Source: Exiguobacterium sp. s48 (GTDB lineage Bacteria > Bacillota > Bacilli > Exiguobacteriales > Exiguobacteriaceae). Taken from it: 64,000 bases of DNA. A program made the translations under genes and the position numbers. The notes beneath the pieces are model-generated. The model did not search any database. It was not told the DNA's origin and worked only from the letters and a program-made list of their open reading frames with translations. This document shows, piece by piece, positions 36,017 to 44,831 of this stretch; the stretch's first letter is position 1, and each line of letters opens with the position of its first letter. Location of the stretch: the NCBI RefSeq assembly GCF_018617395.1, contig NZ_JACSKC010000001.1, positions 1,116,001-1,180,000 on the forward strand, read 5' to 3'.

Positions 36017-36889
36017 TTAGTTTGTGAGGGATTTGAAGAAATTGCCGATTGCCTCAAACAATCGAGCAAAGAACCCCTTCACTTCTTCTTGTTCTAAGAA
36101 TGCTTGAACATCTTGCCCAGCGTCTTTTAATCCGTTACTGATCGATGACCAATCTAGATTCGCTTGTTGCATATTCTCAAACAAGGTCGTCAATTGATCG
36201 AGCTGTCCCTCGGATAGTTGAACGTTGTTTTGATTCAATACTTGGATGACGATATCGCGAATCTCAATATTCGTTTCAGGCATTTGATTCGCAATTTCCG
36301 CTTTAATCTCGTTCATGAGACCTGCTACATCTTCTTGTCCGACCGTCTTTCCAATTTCAGACGTGACGGCCAATTCTTCTTGTGCCAATTCTTTTCGTTC
36401 ATCCGACAATTCGATGCCTGTTTCGGCTGCCGTCTGATCGTACGCCTTCATAATCCCCGTCAAAGCCGAGGTACCCGTCACGTTAATCGGTGACGTGATA
36501 TAGATGTCCGCATCCGTCACACCGGCCGTGACGAGGGCGTTCGCATACATATCTTTCGTGACCCATGTCACGTTCTCCGTTTGAATATCGAGACCAGTCC
36601 CGTTCGTCAATTTGATTCGGGCAGATGAGTACATGCCACCCCCACGTTGTGCCTGCGGAACAGAATCACCTAAATATTTTTCTTCGTCCGCTGCCGTCGC
36701 AATAATCGGTTCGATGCCTTCCGGGGCGTCCATTCGTTCGAGTACCCATTTTTCTTGTTCTGCTGATAACGACTCGCCAAGTGTCACAATCGTGTCATTG
36801 ACGATTGCCTCCGCTCCGACTTTTGGAATCGCTCCTGTGAACGCAACCGCCCCAATAGTAAGTGCCAATACTGGCTTCATATAATTCAT
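36017..36889 (-). CDS. Secreted DUF1002 protein (YpuA-like)
   Basis: 290 residues. The N-terminus MNYMKPVLALTIGAVAFTGAIPKVGAEA is a typical Sec signal with a likely cleavage after GAEA or VGA. The mature protein matches DUF1002: LGESLSAEQEKWVLERM, GGGMYSSARIKLTNG, NVTWVTKDMYANALVTAGVTDADIYITSPINVTGTSALTGI. The C-terminal amphipathic region is VKGFFARLFEAIGNFFKSL. Function is unknown; such proteins are exported to the envelope. AAGGAG precedes the ATG. It is separated from thrS upstream by a strong terminator. Confidence 0.87.
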   Translation of the reverse strand: MNYMKPVLALTIGAVAFTGAIPKVGAEAIVNDTIVTLGESLSAEQEKWVLERMDAPEGIEPIIATAADEEKYLGDSVPQAQRGGGMYSSARIKLTNGTGLDIQTENVTWVTKDMYANALVTAGVTDADIYITSPINVTGTSALTGIMKAYDQTAAETGIELSDERKELAQEELAVTSEIGKTVGQEDVAGLMNEIKAEIANQMPETNIEIRDIVIQVLNQNNVQLSEGQLDQLTTLFENMQQANLDWSSISNGLKDAGQDVQAFLEQEEVKGFFARLFEAIGNFFKSLTN

Positions 36890-36952
36890 TAAGTATCACT
36901 CCTTATGTTTACGATACGTGTAGATGACCAAATACACATCCGTCTATAGACC

Positions 36953-36985
36953 GAAAAAAACCACCTTTCTGGTTGGAAAGGTGGT
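36953..36985 (-). terminator. Terminator of thrS
   Basis: Minus strand: GACCACCTTT and AAAGGTGGTT pair around CCAACCAG and are followed by a T run. Confidence 0.9.
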
Positions 36986-36992
36986 CCCTCAC

Positions 36993-38936
36993 TTAACGTG
37001 AACGGTTCGCAATCTCTTCTGTGAGCGATGCGATGAATTCATCAAGTGACGCAGAAATTTGTTCTTGTTGACCGTAACGGCGAATGTTGACCGCACGCTC
37101 ATCACGTTCTTTATCTCCAAGTACGAGCGTCATTGGAATCTTCTTCATCTGCGCTTCACGAATCTTATAGCCGAGTTTCTCGTCACGAAGGTCTGTTTCG
37201 ACGCGGACACCGCGCTTAACGAGTTCCGCTTTCACTTCCGCGACGTATTCATCGTGAACATGCGAGACCGGGATTAACTTGACCTGAACCGGTGCGAGCC
37301 ATGTCGGGAATGCGCCTTTATACTCTTCAATCAAGTAAGCGACAAACCGTTCCATCGTCGAGACGACACCACGGTGCAAGACGATTGGACGATGATCTTT
37401 TCCGTCTGGTCCTGTGTATGTCAAATCGAAACGTTCCGGAAGCAAGAAATCAAGTTGAACAGTTGAGAGTGTCTCTTCTTTCCCGAGCGCCGTCCGTACT
37501 TGTACGTCGAGTTTTGGACCGTAGAATGCCGCTTCCCCTTCCGCCTCGAAGTATGGAAGCTCGAGCTCATCCATTGTTTCTTTCAACTGACTCTGTGCCA
37601 TCTCCCAAATCGCATCGTTATCGAAGTACTTCTCTTTATCGGCAGGATCGCGATACGAGAGACGGAAACGATAATCTTTGATGCCGAAGTCCGCGTATAC
37701 TTCTTGGATCAAGTGAACGATGTCTTTGAATTCTTGCTTCATCTGTTCTGGTGTGACGAACGTATGTCCATCATTCAAGACCATATAGCGGACACGTTGT
37801 AAACCGGTGAGCGCGCCTGACATCTCGTAGCGGTGCATGCCGCCAAGCTCAGCGATTCGAAGTGGAAGTTCACGGTACGAACGCGGCTCATGTTTGTAGA
37901 TTGTCATATGGTGCGGACAGTTCATCGGGCGAAGGACGAGTTCTTCGTTGTCCATCTCCATTTTCGGGAACATGTCATCTTGATAGTGATCCCAGTGTCC
38001 AGATGTCTTATACAAGTCGACCGAACCGAGAACCGGTGTATAGACGTGTTGATAGCCGAGTTCGAGCTCTTTATCAACGATGTAGCGCTCGACCGTGCGA
38101 CGAATTGACGCCCCTTTCGGTAGCCACATCGGAAGCCCTTGTCCGACTTCTTGTGAAACGAAGAAGAGATCGAGTTCTTTCCCGAGTTTACGATGGTCGC
38201 GCTCTTTCGCTTCTTCAAGAAGACGCAAGTGCTCGGCGAGTTGTTCTTTCGTTGCCCATGCTGTCCCGTAAATACGTTGTAACATTTTATTGTCCGAGTC
38301 TCCGCGCCAATAGGCACCAGCCACACTCATCAATTTAAAGATTTTCAGCTTCGAAGTTGACGGGACATGTGGTCCGCGGCAAAGGTCGAAGAATTCACCT
38401 TGGTGATAGATTGTCAGTGTCTGATCGGCTGGAATGTCTTCAATCAACTCAATCTTGAGCGGGTCTCCCAACTCTTTATAACGAGCGAGCGCCTCATCAC
38501 GAGAAACGACTTCACGCGTAATTTCCAAGTTCTCATCGACGATACGTTTCATCATCTTTTCAATTTCAGGAAGGTCTTCCTCATTGATACGACGGTCCAT
38601 CTCGATATCGTAATAGAACCCGTTCTCAATCGTCGGTCCGATTCCGAGATAGATGTTATTCTCTTCTCCGTATAGACGTTTGATTGCCTGAGCCATCAAG
38701 TGAGCCGACGAGTGGCGCATCAAATCAAGACCGTCTTCCGAGTCCGGCATCACGAGTTCGATTTTACCATCATGCTCGATTGGACGACGGTAGTCGATGA
38801 GTTCTCCATCTAATTTTGCTGCGATTGCTTTTTTACGAAGTCCCGGGCTGATCGAGCCTGCGACGTCTTCTGCTGTGACGCCGGCATCAAATTCTTTTAC
38901 CGCGCCATCTGGAAATGTTAATTGAATCATGTACAT
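36993..38936 (-). CDS. thrS: Threonyl-tRNA synthetase
   Basis: 647 residues from the ATG at 38936, which has GAGGGG upstream; an ATG two codons later (38930) is also possible, and the longer frame to 38975 is leader sequence. TGS domain (1-65), N2 editing-related domain with [16 protein letters not shown] and later metal-binding residues, class II core with the zinc-binding Cys in [25 protein letters not shown], motif 3 in [23 protein letters not shown], and the anticodon-binding domain at the C-terminus. It charges tRNA-Thr. Expression is controlled by a T-box. Confidence 0.97.
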   Translation of the reverse strand: MYMIQLTFPDGAVKEFDAGVTAEDVAGSISPGLRKKAIAAKLDGELIDYRRPIEHDGKIELVMPDSEDGLDLMRHSSAHLMAQAIKRLYGEENNIYLGIGPTIENGFYYDIEMDRRINEEDLPEIEKMMKRIVDENLEITREVVSRDEALARYKELGDPLKIELIEDIPADQTLTIYHQGEFFDLCRGPHVPSTSKLKIFKLMSVAGAYWRGDSDNKMLQRIYGTAWATKEQLAEHLRLLEEAKERDHRKLGKELDLFFVSQEVGQGLPMWLPKGASIRRTVERYIVDKELELGYQHVYTPVLGSVDLYKTSGHWDHYQDDMFPKMEMDNEELVLRPMNCPHHMTIYKHEPRSYRELPLRIAELGGMHRYEMSGALTGLQRVRYMVLNDGHTFVTPEQMKQEFKDIVHLIQEVYADFGIKDYRFRLSYRDPADKEKYFDNDAIWEMAQSQLKETMDELELPYFEAEGEAAFYGPKLDVQVRTALGKEETLSTVQLDFLLPERFDLTYTGPDGKDHRPIVLHRGVVSTMERFVAYLIEEYKGAFPTWLAPVQVKLIPVSHVHDEYVAEVKAELVKRGVRVETDLRDEKLGYKIREAQMKKIPMTLVLGDKERDERAVNIRRYGQQEQISASLDEFIASLTEEIANRSR

Positions 38937-38962
38937 CTGTCCCCTCTCAAAAAAATGAATAT

Positions 38963-39200
38963 AAAAAAAGCCCATCCCTCAAAAAGGGACGAGCTTTGAT
39001 TCTCGTGGTACCACCCTCGTTCCCAAGCAACATGCTTGGCTCGAACACACGATAACGAGTGTGAATCGCCGCACGATTGACCCGTACGGTGCTCCGAGGG
39101 AGTAAATGCATCGTCGTCGTTAGGAAGCTTCCACCGCCCTTCCCTCGCTAAAACTCGTCTCGATGACCCATATCCTCTTCTGTGCATCCTTTATATGCTT
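38963..39200 (-). promoter_or_regulatory. T-box leader (tRNA-Thr) of thrS
   Basis: T-box core AGGGTGGTACCACG lies at 39004-39017. The terminator AAGCTCGTCCC/GGGATGGGCTT plus T run lies at 38963-38996. The likely specifier codon ACC is at 39088-39090, by comparison with the pheS leader. The leader occupies the whole gap between thrS and dnaI. Confidence 0.92.
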
Positions 39201-39203
39201 CTT

Positions 39204-39232
39204 AGTATAGTCAACTCAACCGAGAAAAACAA
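39204..39232 (-). promoter_or_regulatory. Promoter of thrS
   Basis: Minus strand: TTGTTT (39227-39232), 17 bases, TATACT (39204-39209), directly after the dnaI stop. Confidence 0.75.
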
Positions 39233-39236
39233 TCCT

Positions 39237-40151
39237 TTACCGACGGCGATTTTCACCCTTTAATTCAATTTGGGTCGTCGTCGTGGAAATGCGTTGCATG
39301 AGACGCTGTGCTTTCATTTTGTTTTGTGGCGAGCCGTCAATTGAAAAATGAGTCTCGAGCTCTTCCCCGCTAAAGTTTGAACTGTAGAGCGTCGGCAAAC
39401 GGTGCATCATCCGATATTGAAGAATGATTCCGAACAATTCATCACGCACCCACGGGCTGATGGCTTCAGCACCGATATCGTCAATCAATAGGACGGGCAC
39501 GTGTTGGAATGACGTTAAAAATGAATCGAACGACTCGGTTCGAATTTTACGTTTCGCTTCCGACACAAAGCCCGGGGCGTGAACTAAAATCGTTTCAATA
39601 TCCGCCACTTTCAACTCATTGGCGATGGCGGCGAGTAAGTACGTCTTCCCGACGCCAAAACTACCATGTAGATAAAGTCCATTGACTTTTTGTCCCGACT
39701 TCATCCCCGTCACGAAACGCATCGCTTCACGCAATGCAATCTTACGTGCATCGTCCGCCCAATCGAAGGATTCGAAACTCGCCTCACGGACTTCTTCCGG
39801 TAAAAATAGACTTTTGAATTTACGGTCCATCTCTTTTTGTCGTCTCGCCTGACGATGTGCGACTGTCTCTTCATAACGGATCGCAATCTGTCCTAAATCG
39901 ACGTATAGCACCGGTTGATGACCGGGGATGACGGCCTGCTCTTCGATGAACGTCTTCCCATCCATCTGTTCGGCATACTCACTCAGTTTGGTAAACCCGA
40001 TCTCAATCGCCTTCTCTTCTAATTCAGGATGAGCATTCAAAAAAGCGATGACCCCTGGATGATTGAGCGTTCGTTTACGAATCGACTCATACGCCTCGCG
40101 GACTTCTTTCCGATTCATCAATTGAGATAAAGACTGATTGATTCGTTCCAT
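39237..40151 (-). CDS. dnaI: Primosomal protein DnaI (helicase loader)
   Basis: 304 residues. N-terminal helicase-interaction domain (1-110, ERINQSLSQLMNRKEVREAYESI) and C-terminal AAA+ ATPase with Walker A in YLHGSFGVGKTYLLAAIANEL and Walker B in VPVLLIDDIGAEAISPW. DnaI loads the replicative helicase DnaC at oriC and stalled forks together with DnaD and DnaB. It starts 4 bases after dnaB. The nrdR-dnaB-dnaI order is that of Bacillus. Confidence 0.95.
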   Translation of the reverse strand: MERINQSLSQLMNRKEVREAYESIRKRTLNHPGVIAFLNAHPELEEKAIEIGFTKLSEYAEQMDGKTFIEEQAVIPGHQPVLYVDLGQIAIRYEETVAHRQARRQKEMDRKFKSLFLPEEVREASFESFDWADDARKIALREAMRFVTGMKSGQKVNGLYLHGSFGVGKTYLLAAIANELKVADIETILVHAPGFVSEAKRKIRTESFDSFLTSFQHVPVLLIDDIGAEAISPWVRDELFGIILQYRMMHRLPTLYSSNFSGEELETHFSIDGSPQNKMKAQRLMQRISTTTTQIELKGENRRR

Positions 40152-40155
40152 TCCC

Positions 40156-41508
40156 TCACCCCTTCTCTTTCAACTCATTTAATAGTTTCACAAGTTCCGC
40201 ATCATCTGGAACGGACGACTCGAGCTCTTTTTTTCTTGCCTGGTCATACGAGCGTTGTTGTTTAGCCTCATCTTCGAGCCATTTCGGCATATCCCCTTGT
40301 TGAGGTTTCCGTCGTGATCCGACCGTGGTACGTTGCACGCTCTCGCGTTTTTGCTGTTTCTTCTCGATAAGCGCATCTTGTGACGCTTCTTGCTCCAACG
40401 CTTCTTTTGCATTCGTATAGCCCGCTGTCTTCCAACTCGTGGCGATACGAAGGACATAGTTCTCACTAAGACGTGTCTGCTTCTTCACTTCGATACAATA
40501 ATAGAAGAGTGCGTTGATGACCCCTGGAGCAAGACCAAGTGTATCGACGAGCTCGATGACCAACTGTTCGTCGCTCTTTGACAGTTGTGGAGTCTTTCGA
40601 AGAGTCGATACATATTGATGTGGGTGTGCGGACTCCATCACATCAGGGTCATGGAGGTCTCCAAGCTTCGTCTGTTCAAGTTCGACCGTTTTCTCTTTCC
40701 GGTGGCGGGTCTGTTTCTTCTTCAACTGCAAGACCATTTGACGACACCCGTCCCGCTTTTCTTGCTCGCTGAGTGGGAGATAGGCTTCGTGGACAAAGTA
40801 TTCTTTCAGCATCTCTGCCATCGTTTCTTCATCGAGCTGCGACACGTAGGCCAGTTTTGTGATCGTTTCGTCTAATTTTTTTGTGAAAAATCCGACTGGA
40901 AAATTCGTCAGTTTTTTCACAATCTCCATATCAAACGAATAGTTGATCTCAATCTTTGCCCGGTCCGGCTTTTCATAATTTTTTTGTGTGAACGCGCGAT
41001 GGTTCACCCCTTTGACGTCAAACACTTCATTAAAGTCTTTTGTGACTTCAACAATGCCTGCTGGCAACGGATCAATCGTAAAACGTCCCTGTAATTGTTT
41101 AAATCGTACTTCCCCGACTTTATAGAAGAGAAAGCTCGATAACAATCCGTCATTTAAAAACGTATGAGGGGCGAGTGGAACTCGTAATTGATATACGTAT
41201 TGTGTAGAGCGGGCATCCTTCGTTTTATACGTTCGCACCAATCCGATTGCCTCAAGACGGAATAGACTATCCATCAACTCATTGATGGAATACTCCAACA
41301 TCTCACACAAGGCACTGTGTGACATATAATTTGATTTCATTTTCCCTGGTTTCAGTTCGCTCCATAACGTTTGGTACAGTGCGAGCGCCTTCACTCCGAT
41401 AACAGGTTGATATAGGTGGTAAAGGGACTGGTACGATTCACGGTCGACGAGACCCGTACTCATGATAAGTAATTCATCTGTCCCAAAGATTGTACGTTCT
41501 TTCTCCAT
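40156..41508 (-). CDS. dnaB: Replication initiation and membrane attachment protein DnaB
   Basis: 450 residues. Two DnaD/DnaB-like domains: N-terminal winged helix (ESYQSLYHLYQPVIGVKALALYQTLW) and the DDBH2 region (TLGLAPGVINALFYYCIEVKKQTRLSENYVLRIATSWKTAGYTNAKEA with the YxxxIxxxW-type motif), followed by a charged tail (KKQQKRESVQRTTVGSRRKPQQGDMPKWL). This is the Firmicute helicase co-loader, not the replicative helicase that has the same name in E. coli. It binds DNA and helps DnaI. AAGGGAGAG precedes the ATG. Confidence 0.94.
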   Translation of the reverse strand: MEKERTIFGTDELLIMSTGLVDRESYQSLYHLYQPVIGVKALALYQTLWSELKPGKMKSNYMSHSALCEMLEYSINELMDSLFRLEAIGLVRTYKTKDARSTQYVYQLRVPLAPHTFLNDGLLSSFLFYKVGEVRFKQLQGRFTIDPLPAGIVEVTKDFNEVFDVKGVNHRAFTQKNYEKPDRAKIEINYSFDMEIVKKLTNFPVGFFTKKLDETITKLAYVSQLDEETMAEMLKEYFVHEAYLPLSEQEKRDGCRQMVLQLKKKQTRHRKEKTVELEQTKLGDLHDPDVMESAHPHQYVSTLRKTPQLSKSDEQLVIELVDTLGLAPGVINALFYYCIEVKKQTRLSENYVLRIATSWKTAGYTNAKEALEQEASQDALIEKKQQKRESVQRTTVGSRRKPQQGDMPKWLEDEAKQQRSYDQARKKELESSVPDDAELVKLLNELKEKG

Positions 41509-41522
41509 AGCTCTCTCCCTTG

Positions 41523-41550
41523 AAAAAGGGCGACCAGCGGGCCGCCCTTT
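41523..41550 (-). terminator. Hairpin at the 3' end of nrdR
   Basis: Minus strand: AAAGGGCG and CGCCCTTT pair around a ten-base loop, followed by TT C. The nrdR stop codon lies in the stem. Likely a weak or partial terminator ahead of dnaB. Confidence 0.6.
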
Positions 41551-42022
41551 AGTTGGTCGAATTTTCTTGCTTCATTAAATCTTCAAGTTCTTTAAAGAAC
41601 ACCGTGATGTCTTTGAACTGGCGATAGACGGATGCGAAGCGAACGTATGCCACTTCATCCACCCGCGCAAGTTCATTCATCACCAACTCACCAACTTGCT
41701 CACTCGGAATTTCCGACTGGGCAAGAGCGCGCAGTTGTTGCTCAACTTTTGTCACAACTCCTTCAAGCTGTTCGAGCGTGACCGGTCGTTTTTCGCATGC
41801 ACGGATAATACCGCGAAGCACTTTTTCACGACTAAACTCTTCACGATTTCCATCTTTTTTTACAATGATGAGCGGTGTCTGTTCGACCGTCTCAAACGTT
41901 GTAAACCGATACCCACACTTCTCACATTCACGACGACGTCGAATCGAATAATGGTCTTGCACCGGTCGGGAATCGAGCACTCTCGTTCCATTATGATCAC
42001 ATTTCGGACAACGCATGCTCAA
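41549..42022 (-). CDS. nrdR: Transcriptional repressor NrdR
   Basis: 157 residues. N-terminal zinc ribbon with CPKC and CEKCGYRF, then an ATP-cone domain ([32 protein letters not shown]) that senses dATP/ATP. NrdR represses ribonucleotide reductase genes when dATP is high. No ribonucleotide reductase is in the window. AAGGAGG precedes the ATG. It is followed by dnaB and dnaI, as in Bacillus, so dNTP control and helicase loading are genetically linked. Confidence 0.96.
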   Translation of the reverse strand: MSMRCPKCDHNGTRVLDSRPVQDHYSIRRRRECEKCGYRFTTFETVEQTPLIIVKKDGNREEFSREKVLRGIIRACEKRPVTLEQLEGVVTKVEQQLRALAQSEIPSEQVGELVMNELARVDEVAYVRFASVYRQFKDITVFFKELEDLMKQENSTN

Positions 42023-42028
42023 ACCTCC

Positions 42029-42400
42029 TTATCGTTCGACTGATTTATTTCCAATAGCACGGAGCGGGAATTGTTTTGTAAGGGCTTCATAATAGTTCGA
42101 TACAATTTGGGCCAAGTCTGCCCCAAATCGCTGTTCACGATTCAATGTGAAGTCGACCGCGGTCCGACCACCATCCACTTGTACAATTGTAATGAGTCCA
42201 TCCCATCCTTCTCCAATGAATGAAAGTTCTCCCCGATTCGAGTCGATACGACGCACCGTCTGACCATTTGACTGAATCTGACCTTCTAGCCATTGTAAGA
42301 TAGAAATCGGAGATGCTGCATAGTAACGAGTTTGCAGTGATTCATGTTTATGTGTATCTTTCGTTTCAATATGTGTTTGTAACTTATCTAACAGTCCCAT
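42029..42400 (-). CDS. Uncharacterised cytosolic protein
   Basis: 123 residues from the ATG at 42400, which has GAGGTGG upstream; the frame extends 28 codons further but that part is unsupported and hydrophobic by chance. The protein begins MGLLDKLQTHIETKDTHKH. It shows a small alpha/beta pattern (VRRIDSNRGELSFIGEGWDGLITIVQVDGGRTAVDFTLN), with no recognised catalytic motif. It lies between speD and nrdR, 6 bases before nrdR, and is probably cotranscribed with nrdR-dnaB-dnaI. I do not recognise a function. Confidence 0.75.
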   Translation of the reverse strand: MGLLDKLQTHIETKDTHKHESLQTRYYAASPISILQWLEGQIQSNGQTVRRIDSNRGELSFIGEGWDGLITIVQVDGGRTAVDFTLNREQRFGADLAQIVSNYYEALTKQFPLRAIGNKSVER

Positions 42401-42465
42401 AATCCACCTCAACGCCTGAGTTATATACGTTAAGCATATCAAAATTACGGCGACAACAAAACAAT

Positions 42466-42494
42466 TAAAAGGGCTGACCGTCAAACGGCCAGCC
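42466..42494 (-). terminator. Terminator-like hairpin after speD
   Basis: Minus strand: GGCTG(G)CCGT and ACGG(T)CAGCC pair around TTG and are followed by CTTTT. A weak T tract suggests partial termination. Confidence 0.6.
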
Positions 42495-42512
42495 TCAAAA
42501 GATTCTTCAGAA

Positions 42513-42899
42513 TTATTTAGTTAGTGCGACCTGTGCTTCAGGAACACGAATCGGTCCCATTCCACGCTCAAGTTTCACATCTTCACGTACTTTTGCATCC
42601 AATCCTTCGGCGATATATTGCGATGCCGTAGCTGGATCGATTCGATCTCCACATGTGAACACGTCAACAGACGCATAGCCATGTTCTGGGAAACTGTGAA
42701 TCGTTAAGTGTGATTCTGAAATGATGACGACCCCACTCACACCGTGTGGCGCAAATTTGTGGAATGCAACTTCGCGGACTTCAGCGCCCGAACGAAGAGC
42801 AGCATCGACGAACAAACGCTCGATGTAGTCGATATCATTTAATTTGTCGGGATTGCACTCCCAAAGTTCTGTAATAATGTGACGTCCCATAGTATCCAT
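42513..42899 (-). CDS. speD: S-adenosylmethionine decarboxylase proenzyme
   Basis: 128 residues, the short prokaryotic class 1B form. METMGRHVISELW-type start (here [16 protein letters not shown]), and the self-cleavage region [25 protein letters not shown], in which the chain is cut before Ser to give the pyruvoyl cofactor. It decarboxylates SAM to supply aminopropyl groups for spermidine. No speE is in the window. The gene has its own promoter and a 148-base structured leader. It lies after gapB, as in Bacillus. Confidence 0.96.
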   Translation of the reverse strand: MDTMGRHIITELWECNPDKLNDIDYIERLFVDAALRSGAEVREVAFHKFAPHGVSGVVIISESHLTIHSFPEHGYASVDVFTCGDRIDPATASQYIAEGLDAKVREDVKLERGMGPIRVPEAQVALTK

Positions 42900-43047
42900 A
42901 TTAGTGGATCCCCCTTTACATCAATGGTCTCAAAGTAGTTGATGATCACTCACTTTGTGCCTGAATCGCCCACAACCACGGGGGCAAGTTAGTCCTAAGA
43001 GGTCCTAACCCTTTAAGTTGCGTTTGTCAGACCAATTGAAGTTCACG
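42900..43047 (-). promoter_or_regulatory. Structured 5' leader of speD
   Basis: The leader holds a hairpin at 42984-43021 in which GCAA and GTTAG pair with CTAAC and TTGC, with a CCT/AGG inner pair, and a second at 42968-42985 (GCCC/GGGC). The repeat CCTAA occurs twice (42993-43009). It is long for a simple gene and could be regulatory. I recall no matching riboswitch consensus. Confidence 0.4.
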
Positions 43048-43053
43048 AAACTG

Positions 43054-43082
43054 AGTGTAACGTGTTTAGGACGTCGTTACAA
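43054..43082 (-). promoter_or_regulatory. Promoter of speD
   Basis: Minus strand: TTGTAA (43077-43082), 17 bases, TACACT (43054-43059). It is preceded by an A/T-rich stretch that could act as an UP element. Confidence 0.7.
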
Positions 43083-43130
43083 GACATTTGTTTAAAAAAA
43101 ATGAAAATATTTTTTAGAGCGTAATATTTT

Positions 43131-44162
43131 TTAGGCGTGGGTTTCTTGTTGACCGATTTGAAGGTAACTCGCAACCATGTCTAACAAGTCGACGACGCGG
43201 CACGAATAGCCCCATTCGTTGTCGTACCATGCGAGTACTTTGACATGGTTTCCTCCAAGCACCATCGTTGAATCCATATCGATAATCGACGAACGGTCGT
43301 CCCCATTAAAGTCGATGGAGACAAGCGGTTCGTGAGAAACACCTAAAATCCCCGTCATCTCACCAAATGCCGCCCGTTCAAATGCTTCATTGACTTCATC
43401 GACCGTTACGTCACGATGTAGTTCGACGACCAAGTCAACGAGCGACACGTTCGGTGTCGGGACGCGAAGTGCCATCCCGTTCAGCTTGCCTTGAAGTTCT
43501 GGCATGACGAGTCCGATTGCTTTTGCAGCTCCAGTTGAAGTTGGAATGATTGAGCTACCACAAGCACGTGCCCGGCGTAAATCTTTGTGCGGATTATCGA
43601 TGTTATTTTGATCGTTCGTATAGGCATGCACCGTCGTGATGAGCCCTGTTTCAATGCCAAACGTCGAATGCAACACCTTTACGACGGGACCTAGGCAGTT
43701 CGTCGTACACGAAGCGTTTGAAATGATGTGGTCTTCTTCCGGTCGATAGTCGCGATCATTGACCCCCATGACGATTGTTCGTAAATCGCCTTTACCTGGC
43801 GCAGTTAAAATGACCTTTTTCGCACCTGCATCAAGATGGAGTTTTGCTCCGCTATCTGAATTAAATTTTCCTGTTGCTTCGACGACGATGTCGATTGCAA
43901 GGTCCGCCCAAGGCAAACGTGATGGATCACGTTCTGAAATGAGTTCGATTCGTTTCCCATCAACCTCGAGCGCATCCCCTTGCGCCCGAACCGTTAGTTC
44001 AAATGGTCCATGAATGGAATCATGTTTGATCAGATGAGCGAGCGTTTCTGCTGGATAGCTCGCATTGATTGCCACTACTTCGTGACGTCCCTCAAGCATC
44101 AACTTTCGAAATACCATTCTCCCGATTCGACCGAATCCGTTTATTGCAACTTTTGTCCCCAT
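43131..44162 (-). CDS. gapB: Glyceraldehyde-3-phosphate dehydrogenase, GapB type
   Basis: 343 residues. NAD(P)-binding N-terminus KVAINGFGRIGRMVFRKL and active site ISNASCTTNCLGPVVKVL, with Cys and the following His in TTVHAYTNDQNNIDNPHKD. The stretch INASYPAETLAHLIKHDSIHG identifies the gluconeogenic GapB branch, which prefers NADP. AAGGGGGATG precedes the ATG. A cre-like site overlaps the promoter. The glycolytic gapA would be elsewhere in the genome. Confidence 0.94.
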   Translation of the reverse strand: MGTKVAINGFGRIGRMVFRKLMLEGRHEVVAINASYPAETLAHLIKHDSIHGPFELTVRAQGDALEVDGKRIELISERDPSRLPWADLAIDIVVEATGKFNSDSGAKLHLDAGAKKVILTAPGKGDLRTIVMGVNDRDYRPEEDHIISNASCTTNCLGPVVKVLHSTFGIETGLITTVHAYTNDQNNIDNPHKDLRRARACGSSIIPTSTGAAKAIGLVMPELQGKLNGMALRVPTPNVSLVDLVVELHRDVTVDEVNEAFERAAFGEMTGILGVSHEPLVSIDFNGDDRSSIIDMDSTMVLGGNHVKVLAWYDNEWGYSCRVVDLLDMVASYLQIGQQETHA

Positions 44163-44194
44163 GCTGCATCCCCCTTTTTCTACATTACGGTTTC

Positions 44195-44223
44195 ATTATA
44201 ACGGATAGCTGTAAGCGTTTTCA
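44195..44223 (-). promoter_or_regulatory. gapB promoter with overlapping cre site
   Basis: A perfect -10 TATAAT (44195-44200) is preceded by TGAAAACGCTTACA at 44210-44223, a full match to the CcpA cre consensus. It covers the position of a weak -35, so CcpA binding should repress gapB. Confidence 0.75.
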
Positions 44224-44320
44224 CTATGTAATGTCACATTTCTTTCGTTTTTCTTTGTTTATTTTTTGAAAATCAGGGGAATTCTTTGGCGTAATGCACA
44301 AAGAGAAAGGAGGCGTCACG

Positions 44321-44803
44321 ATGTTTGATTGGGGAGATATCGATAAATTCTTCATCTCATTCTTCATTATTTTACCGATTGTGACGTTAATTCACGAGTT
44401 CGGTCACTTCTTCTTCGCAAAATTGTTTGGTGGCTCGCTCGATATGCAAATCGGTACTGGAAAGAAGTTATTTAAAGTAGGTCGTTTACAAGTAAACCGC
44501 GTCTATTTTTACGACGCGTGGTGCCAGTTCACGGATTTAAGATGGAGCAACAAAGTCACTCGTACACTAGTCTATGGCGGTGGAGCCATTTTTAATTTAG
44601 CGAGTATTTTGATCGTCAACGCATTCATCCTTCGACGAGATATCGAACCAACACTCTATTCGTATCAGTTCGCCTACTTCTCGTTCTACTACATCTTCTT
44701 TTCACTTTATCCGATTTACTACTCAAACGGTCATCCAAGTGATGGTCGTGCAATCTACGATACATGGAAGAAAGGCTCACCTGACTCCGATCCGTTAAAC
44801 TAA
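44321..44803 (+). CDS. Small M50/S2P-like membrane metalloprotease
   Basis: 160 residues from the ATG at 44321, after AAAGGAGG; the longer frame at 44294 is unsupported. Membrane helices near 12-30, 90-110 and 122-140. The HEFGHFFFA sequence is the HExxH zinc motif of the M50 (site-2 protease) family, and the late SNGHPSDGRAIYD offers the third ligand as an NxxPxxDG variant. Length is minimal and there is no PDZ domain. Substrate is unknown; it could be an inactive relative. It is transcribed alone, divergently from gapB, and ends in a bidirectional terminator. Confidence 0.7.
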   Translation: MFDWGDIDKFFISFFIILPIVTLIHEFGHFFFAKLFGGSLDMQIGTGKKLFKVGRLQVNRVYFYDAWCQFTDLRWSNKVTRTLVYGGGAIFNLASILIVNAFILRRDIEPTLYSYQFAYFSFYYIFFSLYPIYYSNGHPSDGRAIYDTWKKGSPDSDPLN

Positions 44804-44831
44804 AAAGAAGGCGATTAGTCGCCTTCTTTTT
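44802..44831. terminator. Bidirectional terminator (M50-like gene and coaE)
   Basis: AAAAAGAAGGCGA and TCGCCTTCTTTTT pair around TTAG, giving T runs in both directions. The coaE stop codon lies in it. Confidence 0.92.

Noticed and set aside
37862-38338. 158-residue plus-strand frame over thrS
   Set aside because: Antisense to the well-conserved thrS core; Arg/Ser/Leu-rich composition is that of a reverse-strand shadow.
43095-43123. Repeated CTAAAAAATATT after gapB as a terminator
   Set aside because: The A/T-only pairing is too weak and there is no G/C stem; more likely an A/T-rich upstream element of the speD promoter.
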